From positions 1,674,001 to 1,738,000 of the forward strand of contig NW_027248941.1 of NCBI RefSeq assembly GCF_036711975.1: a DNA stretch of 64,000 nucleotides, written 5' to 3'. The first letter of the stretch is position 1. Each line of letters starts with the position of its first letter. The position numbers were made by a program, and so were the translations under genes. The DNA comes from Onthophagus taurus (lineage: Eukaryota; Arthropoda; Insecta; Coleoptera; Scarabaeidae). Under the pieces are notes generated by a model that worked only from the letters and a program-made list of their open reading frames with translations, searched no databases and was not told where the DNA came from. Positions 1 through 10,059 of this stretch are shown here, in pieces.

Positions 1-98
1 AAAAAATTTTTGAACAGATTGAAACTATTAAAAATGTTAGAAAAGTACAATAAAAGGGGGTTGTGGTATAGTGTAGGGGAGAAAGAAATGTTGAACGA

Positions 99-292
99 TT
101 TTTTGGGAAGAACAAGGATTTTGGTAACCAAAGGAAACCAGATGTTGCAAACTCAAGTTGCTACCGCGGCTTGAGAACGAGGATAGATAGATAGATGATA
201 GATGGACGAGGAGCTCAAACCACGGTAGCAACTTGAGTTCGCAACATCTGGTTTCTTTTGGCTACCAAAATCTTTGTTCTTCCCAAAAAATT
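99..292. repeat. Foldback (hairpin) repeat with GATA-rich loop
   Basis: The arm at about 99-175 is the near-perfect reverse complement of 213-292; for example GGGAAGAACAAGGATTTTGG on the left returns as CCAAAATCTTTGTTCTTCCC on the right. The ~37-bp loop carries a short GATA microsatellite at 181-200. A transcript could fold into a stem of roughly 75 bp. No coding sequence is supported here. It could be a small foldback transposon or a locally duplicated inversion. Confidence 0.75.
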
Positions 293-299
293 AGTTTAA

Positions 300-820
300 T
301 GAATTCTATATCATTTCTAATGATATTATGTACCATTATTTTGACACCGTACTGGTTGTTTATATGCGAAAGCATATAAGCGGCCTATGTGTTTATTATT
401 TATTATCATCCGTAGTGATATTAAGAACCATTATCTTCACATTGATCCTGTATTTGATCTAAAAATTATCTTCAATGATCACTTAACTCCTAATGGGTGT
501 GTAAACCAGTTAAATATGCGTAATTCAACAGCAACAAACCCATTTGTACTTCAAAAGACTTCATTATAATCACAAAAAGTGACCGTATGGTGTGGATTTC
601 AGATGGGATTGGACTAAATTTTTTCAGAGTTGGATGAATTTGACGATATATGGTTCCAACAAGATGGTGTCTCATGAAACATAGCTGGTTAAATAAGTGA
701 TTATAATTATTAGATTTATTTTTAGACGTTAAGTCATTGGATTATGCCAACAAGTCAACAAAGTCAGAGCTCAGAGACTATCATCAATCAATGAGGGCAT
801 TGTTGTTTTGTTCTCTTTAT
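300..820. other. AT-rich unassigned stretch
   Basis: Only short open frames with no recognisable family are present, and stops are frequent in all frames. I see no repeat or RNA gene here. Confidence 0.5.
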
Positions 821-821
821 T

Positions 822-1612
822 CTAAGCACTCTGTATCCAATTTGTTACTCTTTTGATATTGTTACTCCAACGTTTACTTCTCCTATCCAATTTCATCTGA
901 AAAACACTCGAAACATCAAAACACCAAGCACTGAAGTATCCATTTTTGCATGTCATATCTGCTAATACGCATTGATTAAATGTTTTTCGTTTTTGGCAAG
1001 TTGGCAAATTACCTTTGAAGATATCCTTAACCATCGTTACTTTAGATTTATTTTTATCTTAGCTCGTGTCATTATTAGCGACGAACTTATTTAATAACAT
1101 CACATCTTTAACTAAGTGGCTTTTGTCAGTAAATACAAAATCTATTTCGTTGTTTGTATTGCCATCATGTCCATGTTCTACCCAAATTCATGATGAAAGA
1201 TAAATGTTTTTTCAAAAGTGTGTTCTTACCGTTTGAGTAAAAATTGCGTAGTAGTGTTTAGTTCCATCTTGGCGTTGAAATCGCCACACATAAGTGTAAC
1301 GTGTAAAAAAAAACTCTTGTGTGACAAATTGTGTGAATGTTTCTTTTATGTCATGCTGTTTCAGTGCCTTTATGTTGTATTTTATTGTCTTACCTTTCCT
1401 TTTTTTATTTTCGCGACCACTAAGGAAGTGGTCGGAATCGATGTTCGCCCCTCTATAATCCAATCCATAATATTGGTGGAACATCTTCCGTCTATCAGAA
1501 TATGCTCAATTTGGCTAAAAGTTCAATATCCGGAGATTGCCAAGTAATTTTATGATGGAAATAACTGGTTACAACTGATATCCCTGGTGCTGCGGCGCAT
1601 TCTATAAGATGT
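822..1612 (-). pseudogene. Decayed endonuclease/reverse transcriptase LINE remnant
   Basis: Read on the minus strand, about 1600-1430 gives pieces of the end of an endonuclease/exonuclease/phosphatase domain in shifted frames: ITWQSPD, then QIEHILIDGR, then YRGANIDSDHFL. These match the layout (T-W-x-S-P-D, Q-I-D-H-V-L, R-G-A-D-x-D-S-D-H) of the craniofacial development protein 2-like endonuclease used by many insect non-LTR retrotransposons. Further downstream, about 1030-822 encodes LPTCQKRKTFNQCVLADMT, resembling the conserved stretch after the reverse transcriptase fingers and palm. Frameshifts and a missing centre show it is dead. Family recognition is from motifs alone, so the clade is uncertain. 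Confidence 0.6.
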
Positions 1613-1985
1613 GTCCAGTTATATCATTGTTATGCCGGCTTTTGATTTCATACCCCTACAATTATTTTTATATCATGATTTTGGCATTTGTTATACAGCC
1701 TGATTCAGAGTAAGCGCCTTATTTTTTTTTAGCCACACTATGGGTACTACTTTCAAAATATTTGGCAGTAATATGTTTTAGGACACTCTCTACACGATGG
1801 TGATATCATATTTTCAATTGGACGAATTATTTCAAAATGGCGACTGTCAACTTTTTTTTTTAAATGGAATGCCAAAATTTTTTTTTTATTATTGAGATCT
1901 TAAAAGCATTCTTTTTACGACAGTATTTTGTTTTTCTTAAAAATTCATTTCTTTCCCCATCCAAAAGGAACCTAATATTTTAATC

Positions 1986-2172
1986 TATACTCTGTTTTTA
2001 AACCAGGAGGAGTATTTTAAATTTGTCACCAGATTGACCTTGCACGTGATTGGTTGAATGCGAGGAAGGTTCACACACAGGCAATTTTGAATTTTGATTT
2101 TGAATTTGAAGGTTAGGTAATTGATAAATCTGACTTTCGCGTTTACTCCTCCTGGTTTAAAAACAGAGTATA
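1986..2172. mobile_element. MITE, 187 bp, with 29-bp terminal inverted repeats
   Basis: The ends are TATACTCTGTTTTTAAACCA followed by GGAGGAGTA, and the exact inverse of this 29-mer closes the element at 2144-2172. The terminal TA could be the duplicated target. There is no coding capacity. A second, incomplete copy at 2821-2945 keeps the left end and the GTCACCAGATTGACCTTGCA interior but lacks the right end. Confidence 0.8.
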
Positions 2173-2204
2173 GTTCTAGTGCAAGTGTTAGTTCTAGTTT
2201 TAAT

Positions 2205-2275
2205 TGTTATTCAGCGCTAAGTTGTATATTTTTAAGTTTCGGGTTTAGCCCTGTGTCTTCAGACGCTGAATGTTA
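2205..2275. repeat. Partial CGGGTTTAGCC hairpin-family copy
   Basis: It contains TTTCGGGTTTAGCC and a CAGCGCTAA segment shared with the hairpin repeats at 11.8-14.8 kb and 21.4 kb, directly after the MITE. Confidence 0.5.
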
Positions 2276-2820
2276 GGTAAGGTTAGTTTTGTTTACAAAC
2301 ATTAATTATACCATGAAGTATTCTTTGGCAATTTGTAATGGCAATTATAGCGTGAAGTTTTCTTTTGTAATGTCAATTATAGCGTGAAGGAATGTGAGGT
2401 AAGGTTAGTTTTGTTTACAAACATTAATTATACCATGAAGTATTTTTTGCCAATTTGTAATGGCAATTATAGCGTGAAGTTTTCTTTTGTAATGTCAATT
2501 ATAGCGTGAAGGAATGTGAGGTAAGGTTAGTTTTGTTTACAAACATTAATTATACCATGAAGTTTTCTTTGGCAATTAGTAATGGCAATTATAGCGTGAA
2601 GTTTTCTTTTGTAATGTCAATTATAGCGTGAAGGAATGTTCGGTAAGGTTAGTTTTGTTTACAAACATTAATTATACCATGAAGTTTTCTTTGGAAATTA
2701 GTAATGGCAATTATAGCGTGAAGTTTTCTTTTGTAATGTCAATTATAGCGTGAAGGAATGTTAGGTAAGGTTAGTTTTGTTTACAAACATTAATTATACC
2801 TTGAAGTTTTCTTTGGCAAT
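2276..2820. repeat. 122-bp tandem repeat, about 4.5 copies
   Basis: GGTAAGGTTAGTTTTGTTTA recurs at 2276, 2398, 2520, 2642 and 2764, exactly 122 bp apart, with few substitutions. Each unit itself contains two ATTATAGCGTGAAG half-repeats. Degenerate relatives occur at about 20780-21240. Confidence 0.9.
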
Positions 2821-2945
2821 TATACTCTGTTTTTAAACCAGGAGGAGTATTTTAAATTTGTCACCAGATTGACCTTGCACGTGATTGGTTGAATGCGAGG
2901 AAGGTTCACACACAGGCAATTTTGAATTTGAAGGTTAGGTTATTG
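2821..2945. mobile_element. Truncated second copy of the 1986-2172 MITE
   Basis: It starts with the same 29-bp terminal sequence and follows the 1986 copy for about 120 bp, then diverges without the closing inverted repeat. Confidence 0.75.
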
Positions 2946-3005
2946 ACAATTCGGCAGTTTTGTGTCATTATTGTAAATTTTGTGTTCTTAAACCCTTCTT
3001 TATTA

Positions 3006-3385
3006 TAAACTGACCGGCAAAAAAAACCGGCCACTAAAATTTTGCCACAATTTCAAAGCTGGGTTTCTCGCGAACCACTCATTCGATTTTGATGATTCCT
3101 TTTTTGATCGAAAGGTTGATTCTTCTGTAATAATCCTGCTATAGAAATTTGTATTCGGATATTAATTTGAACATATACGGGGTGCAAGAATGAGAAATGC
3201 ATTTTTTCTCGAAATTTGAAATACCCTGTGGGGTGCAGATGCTACAGCAGAGGGTGTTAACTGGAATCAAACGGTAACCCAATCTTTTCTGAACATTTTG
3301 TTTTTTTATTCACTCTATTATCTCTGTTACTAACGAAGATGCACTGTTTTAAACCGAATGCCTGTGAAAACAAGACAAACAAGCA
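3006..3385. repeat. Left end (inverted repeat) of Tc1-like element
   Basis: TAAACTGACCGGC and the following ~370 bp are matched inverted at about 4930-5293. The shared blocks include AAACCGGCCACTA and CTCTGTTACTAACGAAGATG. The long similarity exceeds ordinary Tc1 terminal repeats because the two flanking elements point at each other. Confidence 0.75.
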
Positions 3386-3457
3386 TACAAAATCTAAGGT
3401 GGCGCTCTAGGTAGCGTATGTCAGTTGTTTCGAATAGTAAATTGACAGTTGTCAAAG

Positions 3458-4234
3458 ATGCCGTTGTCAATAACTGATGTTGCGCGTATTATTAGTTTAA
3501 TTGAAGATGGCAAAAGTCAGCGGTACGTTGATTAAATTTTACTAGGCGGCAAGGTTCCGGTAGAAGACGAGTGACAACAGCAGTTGATGATCGATTTATT
3601 GTGCTAAACACTCTGAGGAATCGTAGAACGACTGCTGTAAAAACTCGGCATCGTCTTCAAATGGTGCGTGGGGTTGACGTAAGTGAAAGAACCATTCGTC
3701 GAAGACTTGCTGAAACTGATCAAACTGCAAGAAGACCTGCGAAAAGACAGCGGCTGCCCCAGAGACATCGGCGAGCACGTTTTCAATTTGGGCGCCTACA
3801 TACGAATTGGAAAATGGAACAATGGGGTAAGGTGCTCTTCACTGACGAGTCCCGATTTTGTCTCCGGTCACCTGATGGTCATCTTTGTTGAAAATGGCAC
3901 GCTAAATGCACACCGTTATATCCAAGATATTCTGCAAGAAGCTGTCGTGCCCTATTCCCATTTTATTGGTGACGGATTCATGCTAATGCATGACAATGCT
4001 CAACCGCACGTAGCACGTGTGATTCGCGAATATCTTGATGAGGTGGGTATTGAACGGATGGAGTGGCCAGCGTGCAGCCCGGACCTTAACCCTATCGAGC
4101 ATCTTTGGGGCCAACTTCAGAGACGCATTCGTCGTCGTCCTGTCCTACCGGACAACCTTCAGGAGTTACGAATTGCTCTTGAAAAAGAGTTTACCGCAAT
4201 TCCGAACCTAATCAGTTCGATGCCGACTACATGA
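3458..4234 (+). pseudogene. Tc1-like DD34E transposase, broken
   Basis: The start ATG at 3458 opens MPLSITDVARIISLIEDGK, the usual Tc1-type N-terminus, then stops and resumes out of frame at 3571 (VTTAVDDRFIVL). Next come the second helix-turn-helix (VSERTIRRRLAE) and the first catalytic Asp in LFTDESRFCL. About 40 residues are lost around 3888 and the frame shifts. The rest carries MHDNAQPHVAR and SPDLNPIEHLW, whose Asp and Glu are separated by 34 residues, as in the DD34E Tc1 group. It would cut and paste its own DNA at TA sites if intact. Two frameshifts and two deletions make it inactive. Confidence 0.88.
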
Positions 4235-4249
4235 CGTTACTTTGGCTCG

Positions 4250-4514
4250 TGAGGGGCACACACGCTATTAATTTTCGTGTTATTATTAATTATTACATTA
4301 AATTAAATTTGTTTTCTTGTTTATTTGTCTTTGTTTTTACCGCATATTAGAACTGAGAACAGATGTTTACAATAATGAAGGACGTACGCAATTCTGTAAT
4401 TCTAAGAAAATGTAAGTGCTTCTGCAAAACTGTTTCGGGTGCCCAGTTTTACTTTTCAAGGTCAGTGATTTAAGGCGCCACTTTTAACAATGATTAAAAA
4501 TCTGTATAGGCTTC
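4250..4514. other. Spacer between the two opposed transposase copies
   Basis: AT-rich 3' flank of the forward copy, with no open frame or clear repeat. Confidence 0.5.
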
Positions 4515-4945
4515 TTTGGAAATATCCGGCCACACCATCACAGAACCACCATCGAAACTTTCGCGTTTCATAATTATTGTATAGTCCACAAATCTTTCAT
4601 TTCAACGTCTTCATATTCGCTCCTGACTATCGGGTGATAGTAGACAAAACCACTACTCATCCGTAAAAAGGACCTCCATTGCTCGATCTCCTAATTCACA
4701 TGTAAGCGCGCAGATTGAAGACGCGCACGTCGATATCTAGGAAGCAGCCTCGGCCCTTTGGTAGCCTTCTTGCAGCCAGACCAGTTCTAGCAAGGTTTCA
4801 GCGAATGGTTCTCTCACTGACATCAACAGCACGCATCATTTGAAAACGATGCTGAGCCTCTACAGCTGTCGTTCTACGATTGCTTAGAACAATAAAACGG
4901 TCATCAGCTACTATTGTCACTCATCTTGTTTTCACAGGCGATGGC
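4515..4945 (-). pseudogene. Second Tc1-like transposase fragment, opposite strand
   Basis: The minus strand reads ADDRFIVLSNRRTTAVEAQH, VDVSERTIR, VLFTDE and FDGGSVMVW, with several stops. It is the same family as the forward copy, running head-on towards it. It retains the GGSVMVW segment that the forward copy has lost, and lacks the C-terminal half. Confidence 0.8.
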
Positions 4946-5293
4946 TTTAAAATACTGCATCTTCGTTAGTAACAGAGATAATAGAGTGAATAAAAAAAGA
5001 AAATGCTCAGAAAAGATTGGGCTACTGTTTGATTTCAGGTAATACCCTCTGCTGTAGCAGCTGCACCCCACAGGGTGTTACAAATTTCGAGAATAAAAGT
5101 TTTTCTCATTTTTCTCACCCCGTATATGCTCAAAATAAATCTGAACGAAAATTTCTATAGCAGGATTATTACAGAAGAATCAACCTTTCCATCAAAAAAA
5201 GAATCATCAAAATAGAATGCGCGGTTCGCGAGAAAGCCAGCTTTGAAGTTGTGGCAAATTTATAGTGGCCGGTTTTTTTTGCCGGTCAGTTTA
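4946..5293. repeat. Right end (inverted repeat) of the Tc1-like pair
   Basis: This is the inverse of 3006-3385, ending with GCCGGTCAGTTTA. It passes straight into the outer inverted arm. Confidence 0.75.
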
Positions 5294-5529
5294 CTATCGT
5301 ATAAAGAATGTTTTTAGGACCTCAATAATAAAAAAAAAATTTTAGCATTCCATTTAAAAAAAAAAGTTGACAGTCGCCATTTTGAAATAATTTTTCCAAT
5401 TGAAAATGTGGCATCACCATCGTGTAGAGAATGACCCAAAACATATTACTGCCAAATATTTTGAAAGTAGTACCCATAGTGTGGCTAAAAGAAAATAAGG
5501 CGCTTACTCTGAATCAGGCTGTACATTGT

Positions 5530-6400
5530 CCATAAAATCCCTTTTTCCTTCATAGCTGCTTCCTTTTATGGGTGCATGTACATATATTAATAATGAAGTA
5601 ATTGAAGAATTATTCTGATCACGCAGATCCTGGGGTCAACCGCTTCGAAGCAATTACCAAGTCTATAATAACACTAACACCAAAGGTGTGTAGTTGTGTA
5701 GCATGTTGTAACAGCTTTAATAAACATTGTATCAAGTTTTTTCTAGTACACAATTCCATCTTATTTCCTACAGTGCTGCCACGACTGGGTTATAGTTTTA
5801 AGCTTTTAGATAGTGATAAACAAAAATTCGTCCGACTAGTTTTGTTTTGGCTTACGTAACAATTTCGCCCAATACACTCTGGATCAAATAATAAGATGCT
5901 TCTTTTGAGATTACTGGTAGCAAAGAAAGTAGTCTATATAATTACATATCCTATACGTTTATTAGGATTAATATATTCTTTGCCTTCTTCAGCATGAGAA
6001 CTTATATCATTTGGGAGGCTGTATCTATATCTACTCGTGATATATTTTGTAATATCTTTGTTACTTTCTTCGTTTCTGTGACAAAATATCAATATTCCGT
6101 CGTATTGGTTGCGAAGTTTCTCTATGTACCATTAGGCATTATAAGATAGTGAAGCAACTCGGTGTAAATAGCTACAGAGATGATTCCACTTTACTATTTA
6201 ATAGCAAGAATACGTTTCGATTTACGTTACGTTATTTTACGTGTTTCGATTGGTGCCATCATCAGGCGGTTGGTGCCATCATTGATTTTGATGCTTCATT
6301 TTTCACCACTTTTCATTTAAAGTTTTTCATTTATGAGTTCTATTATAAATCAATGTATTTAATTTTTCCTATTCATAAAGGGTTCGATTTCACATACAAC
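5530..6400. other. Unassigned AT-rich stretch
   Basis: Small open frames at 5602-5859 and 6149-6409 have no recognisable family. GATTGGTGCCATCAT is repeated at 6247 and 6271 in part. No gene is supported. Confidence 0.45.
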
Positions 6401-6405
6401 AGTTT

Positions 6406-7210
6406 TTGACTGACCGTATTACAAAAAAAAAGCATACACACAGTTCAGTCAACAGCCGTTGTGGTATAATATCCCGGGGACCGGATTCGCGAATTACCCT
6501 CAGAGTGGCCCCCTTTTGTACACAAAATGGCGATACGAACCCCGCGTCGTCGGTTTCCCTTTGTCGGTGCGGTACTTCGTTTTCGACGGCATCGGTTTTT
6601 GTGTAATCTACACCGCGACCGGTCGCTTTGTTAAGCACCCCACAACGCCATGAAAAGGTGCCGCCGCGACGGCTAATATACGCCGCACTGTGTACTAGCT
6701 CTTTCTTTCGTGTTCTTTTACCGCGATCTCTTCATCTCCTCAACGGAATCTTTTCGGAATAAGCTATCTCGGCGAATCTAAATCGCTAATTAAGGGGGAA
6801 CATTTTGTAAAGTCCCTTTTTTTGTTCGATTGTTGATTTCGAGATTAGAGGGTTCGGTTTCAGAAAACAAATTTTTTTTTAATTTAAATCAATATTTCGC
6901 GGACCCAAGCGAAATGTTTATAATTCATTCATTCGAAGGTTGCCTTAGGGGGATGTATTGCACAGCATCATCCCCCGAGGGGGATGATTTCAACGAAACC
7001 CCCGGGGTTTCACTCTTCCTTTTCCCCCGAGCATTTAATTATAGAGAAAATCGCGATTATCCCCGTCATGATTAGACGCGCGGGATGAATTCGATGATGA
7101 CAAATCATGGTCGGGGAAGACCCTCTCCCTTATATTCGTCGTTCTAATTAAGTAGGATAGGGTGGAACCCTAAATTGTCGTCATCGTCCACCATTTTGAA
7201 TCGATTTCAA
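6406..7210. promoter_or_regulatory. CpG-rich patch, possible promoter or 5' exon
   Basis: Against an AT-rich background this stretch is rich in C, G and CpG. It has an initiator-like TCAGTCAACAGC at 6448, and perfect palindromes GCATCATCCCCCGAGGGGGA (6965) and AACCCCCGGGGTTT (about 6998). Open frames of 60-80 codons occur on both strands but resemble nothing I know. Composition suggests a promoter or untranslated first exon of a gene whose body lies outside the window, but this is inference. Confidence 0.35.
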
Positions 7211-7348
7211 CTTGGAAGGTTTAAAAACAATTTTTTATATCACGTATATAAACCGTAGGTAATCCAACTTATATCGTAATCGATAAAGTCTCGAGTTGTA
7301 TTAATTCTGTAAATATGCTTGTATTACGAAGGAGAATTGAAACAAAGA

Positions 7349-7386
7349 TTACCGGTTTCGAGATGATTTGGTCATCTTCAGGGTAA
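7349..7386 (-). ncRNA. Hammerhead-like motif, weak (candidate 1)
   Basis: On the minus strand: TTACC, CTGAAGA, a hairpin (GATGA..TCATC), TCGAAACC, GGTAA. The two core boxes CUGANGA and GAAA are present in order, and TTACC/GGTAA closes the structure, but the strand after the expected cleavage site does not pair as helix I. It is probably a decayed relative of the motif at 7680. Confidence 0.3.
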
Positions 7387-7679
7387 CTAATAGAAACTTA
7401 ATAGTCTGTTAGTTTATAAAATATGTTTCTCAAAGTTCTTTTACGTTGCATCTGACATCCTATAAGATCTCGCACAAAATCGATTATGCCGTAACTCAAC
7501 CACTTTCATTTCACTTGACATCATCGTCTCCGACAATCTCAATATTGTCTCGGATATTATACAATATCATCCCAGATAGCTATTAACATTGTCCCGGATG
7601 TCACTCGATATAATGGACTTTATTATTATTAATAATAATGGGTGAGTTTGAGGATCTCAGGAAATACATATAATTAATG

Positions 7680-7718
7680 AGTCTTACTAGTTTCGGCTAT
7701 GTGCCATCTTCAGAGACT
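7680..7718 (-). ncRNA. Hammerhead ribozyme-like motif (candidate 2)
   Basis: On the minus strand: AGTCT, then CTGAAGA (core CUGANGA), a small hairpin GGC-ACATA-GCC, GAAA, CTAGTA, AGACT. The outer five bases pair perfectly as helix I, and the predicted cut would fall after GUA. Helix III would be the palindrome ACTAGT, a very short helix as in type I hammerheads of Penelope-like elements. The first position of helix II is a U/C mismatch, which weakens the case. Penelope-like debris occurs elsewhere in the window. Confidence 0.45.
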
Positions 7719-7857
7719 AATTTTACCATGTCGTGAAGTAGATTAAGACATCAAATTTTGTTGTATGTATAAACTTTACATAGTTATAAAACTAAGCTTC
7801 CTATTACCTCTATCACTTTTCAACGTCATTGCTCGTCTCTCCCAATATAATCTAAGA

Positions 7858-8102
7858 TAGTATTAGATAATATTGAACATCATTCTGGAACATCTCAATA
7901 TCGTTCTGGGTATCCTTCAATATCAATTAAGACAATTTTTCATAATATCTAGATATTCTACAACATGTCTAGATATATCTCCCTATAATTATTGTCATCG
8001 TTCCAAATATCCGTCAATATCCTCCATTGCAAATATAATAACTTCAAAACTTGCTGAAGTGTTTGGAATTTTTCAAAAATACTTGAATATCGATGAAGTA
8101 GT
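7858..8102. repeat. Left arm of a 245-bp inverted repeat pair
   Basis: It is almost the exact inverse of 9814-10057, separated by 1.7 kb. Both arms read AACATCATTCTGGAACATCT in opposite directions. The open frames of about 82 codons in each arm are a by-product. Confidence 0.85.
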
Positions 8103-8230
8103 TATAAACACAAGTAGTTAGTAGACAGTTTATAAACAAACTTTTATTTGAAACATTTTTCTTTACAACCACAAATGGCGAAGTTATGGGCTATATTTTT
8201 TGAAAATAAACTAAGCAGAAAATCTGCACA

Positions 8231-8880
8231 AGAAACCATTTATCGTCGCACTTCGCCGAGGTCGCTTGCGAGCGAAGCCCTAGATCTTTCAAAACTAACG
8301 ATTTTTTGTTGATTTATTAAATGCAGCGATTTAAGACAAAATCGTTCCTTATACATATATCTTAGTATAGATACAAAGTCTCTTATAAGAAAATATTTAC
8401 CCTCAAATCGCCGAGGTCGCTTGCGGCCGAGGCGCTGGTTTTGATACATCAATATAAAATCGTCAATGTTGCATGATTCTAGTGCCTCGCCGGTAAGCGA
8501 CCTTGGCGATGTTGGATGACATTGTTTATCTTGGAAAATGAACTAAACGGAAAATACTTGCACAAGAAACCATTTATCGTCACACTTCGCCGAGGTCGCT
8601 TGCGGGCGAGGCGTTAGATCTTTCAAAACTAACGATTTTTTGTTGATTTATTAAATGCAGCGTCTCACTCGCAAGCGACCTCGGCGATTTAAGACAAAAT
8701 CGTTCCTTATACATATATCTTAGTATAGATACAAAGTCTGTAATAAAAAAACATTTACCCTCAAATCGCCGAGGTTGCTTGCGGCCGAGCCGCTGGTTTT
8801 GATACATCAATATAAAATCGTCAACGTTTTATGTTGAATCTAGCGCCTCGCCCGTAAGCGACCTTGGCGATGTTGGTTAA
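8231..8880. repeat. 334-bp tandem duplication with GC-rich modules
   Basis: AGAAACCATTTATCGTC at 8231 and 8565 opens two units 334 bp apart that are highly similar. Embedded in AT-rich DNA are ~29-bp GC-rich modules of the form CGCCGAGGTCGCTTGCG plus GGCGAGGCG, at 8251, 8408, 8481, 8585, 8658, 8765 and 8841, with one more at 9009 beyond the duplication. They alternate in orientation. Unit 2 has a module at 8658 that unit 1 lacks at the matching point. Confidence 0.85.
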
Positions 8881-9039
8881 TATGGTTCATTTGATATCTT
8901 GAAAAATGAACCAAACTTAAAATACTTGTAAGAATAAGTAATAAATAACAATAATAATAAATAGTAGTATTTTCCAAAACTGACGACTTTTTGTTGATTT
9001 ATCAAATGCAGCGTCTCGCCCGCAAACGACCTCGGATGT

Positions 9040-9813
9040 TGGTTGATGTCGTTTATCTTGAAACTAACAATTTTTTGTTGAAATATCAAATACATCTTGT
9101 GCTCAATTACAGTGTGGTTAACTGCATTTCAAGTTTAATCATTTTACAGTTATTAGATGAAGTAGAGTTGAAATTGGCGTGGTTAGGTTGGCATCAAACA
9201 GGTTGGCTCAACCCAATTATGCATCAAAATTGAACTACATCAACGTAGATTAAGTTATTTGCATTTGATTCACTTTTGAGATGGATTGGATTTGGATTAT
9301 TTTATGGTTATGTTTAATTAGGGTGGGGTTAACTTAATTTAAAGTACATTCGCTTTGTAAGTGAGTTGGAATGATTTAGACCCAACCCAACTCATCAAAA
9401 AAATCATAACATATAGATTTCGGAGATTCGGAGCAATGTTTGGCCACATTTTCAACACTTTCTGCACTCATCATTCTTTCATTATATTTCTTTATGACAT
9501 GGTTGTATCACGTATTTCTTATTTGCTCCTTTTACTATTCTAGAAACCTTCCGAAGAGGTGTTGTAACTTTGTACGGTCACTATTGCATTGTCGTTCCTT
9601 AAATCGTTCATGTTCTTTAACGCTTTGGAATGTGTAAAAGGATGCTTATTTGTTCTATTTTCACGTACAGTTCTACAAGCCCGAATATTTATCTCCGACA
9701 GATAACGAAATACTTTGTGTGTGTAGTAAAAGTAATTTCCCATAATAGATTTATCCATGTTATTTGGATAACCATCGATTTCACACACACATCCATATTT
9801 AAAACCAAACGGA
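9040..9813. other. Unassigned stretch between inverted arms
   Basis: Imperfect repeats of GGTTGG and CAACCCAA occur at 9180-9390. No family is recognised in the short open frames. Confidence 0.4.
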
Positions 9814-10057
9814 TACTTCATCGATATTCAAGTATTTTTGAAAAATTCCAAACACTTCAGCAAGTTTCGAAATTATTATATTTGCAATGGAGGATGATAT
9901 TGATGAATATTTGGAACAATAACAATAATTATAGGGAGATATATCTAGACATGTTGCAGAATATCTAGATATTATGAAAAATTGTCTAAATTGATATTGA
10001 AGGATACCCAGAACGATATTGAGATGTTCCAGAATGATGTTCAATACTATCTAATAC
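9814..10057. repeat. Right arm of the 245-bp inverted repeat pair
   Basis: Inverse of 7858-8102 with few differences, including a 3-bp insertion and scattered substitutions. With the left arm it encloses the 334-bp duplication. Confidence 0.85.
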
Positions 10058-10059
10058 TG

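Larger units (their letters stand above)
1693..5525. repeat. Long nested inverted repeat spanning two opposed Tc1-like elements
   Basis: The left end (GCCTGATTCAGAGTAAGCGC at about 1698) returns inverted at the right end (to about 5523). Similarity runs through the CCACACTATGGGTACTACTT block at 1735 and 5474. The inner arms are the ends of Tc1-like transposons at 3006 and 5293. The left arm is broken by 1930-2985, which holds two miniature elements and a 122-bp tandem repeat. The simplest reading is a palindromic element later invaded on its left side. Confidence 0.7.

Noticed and set aside
2276-2820. Telomere-like GGTTAG runs
   Set aside because: TTAGG occurs once per 122-bp unit, not as a tandem TTAGG array.
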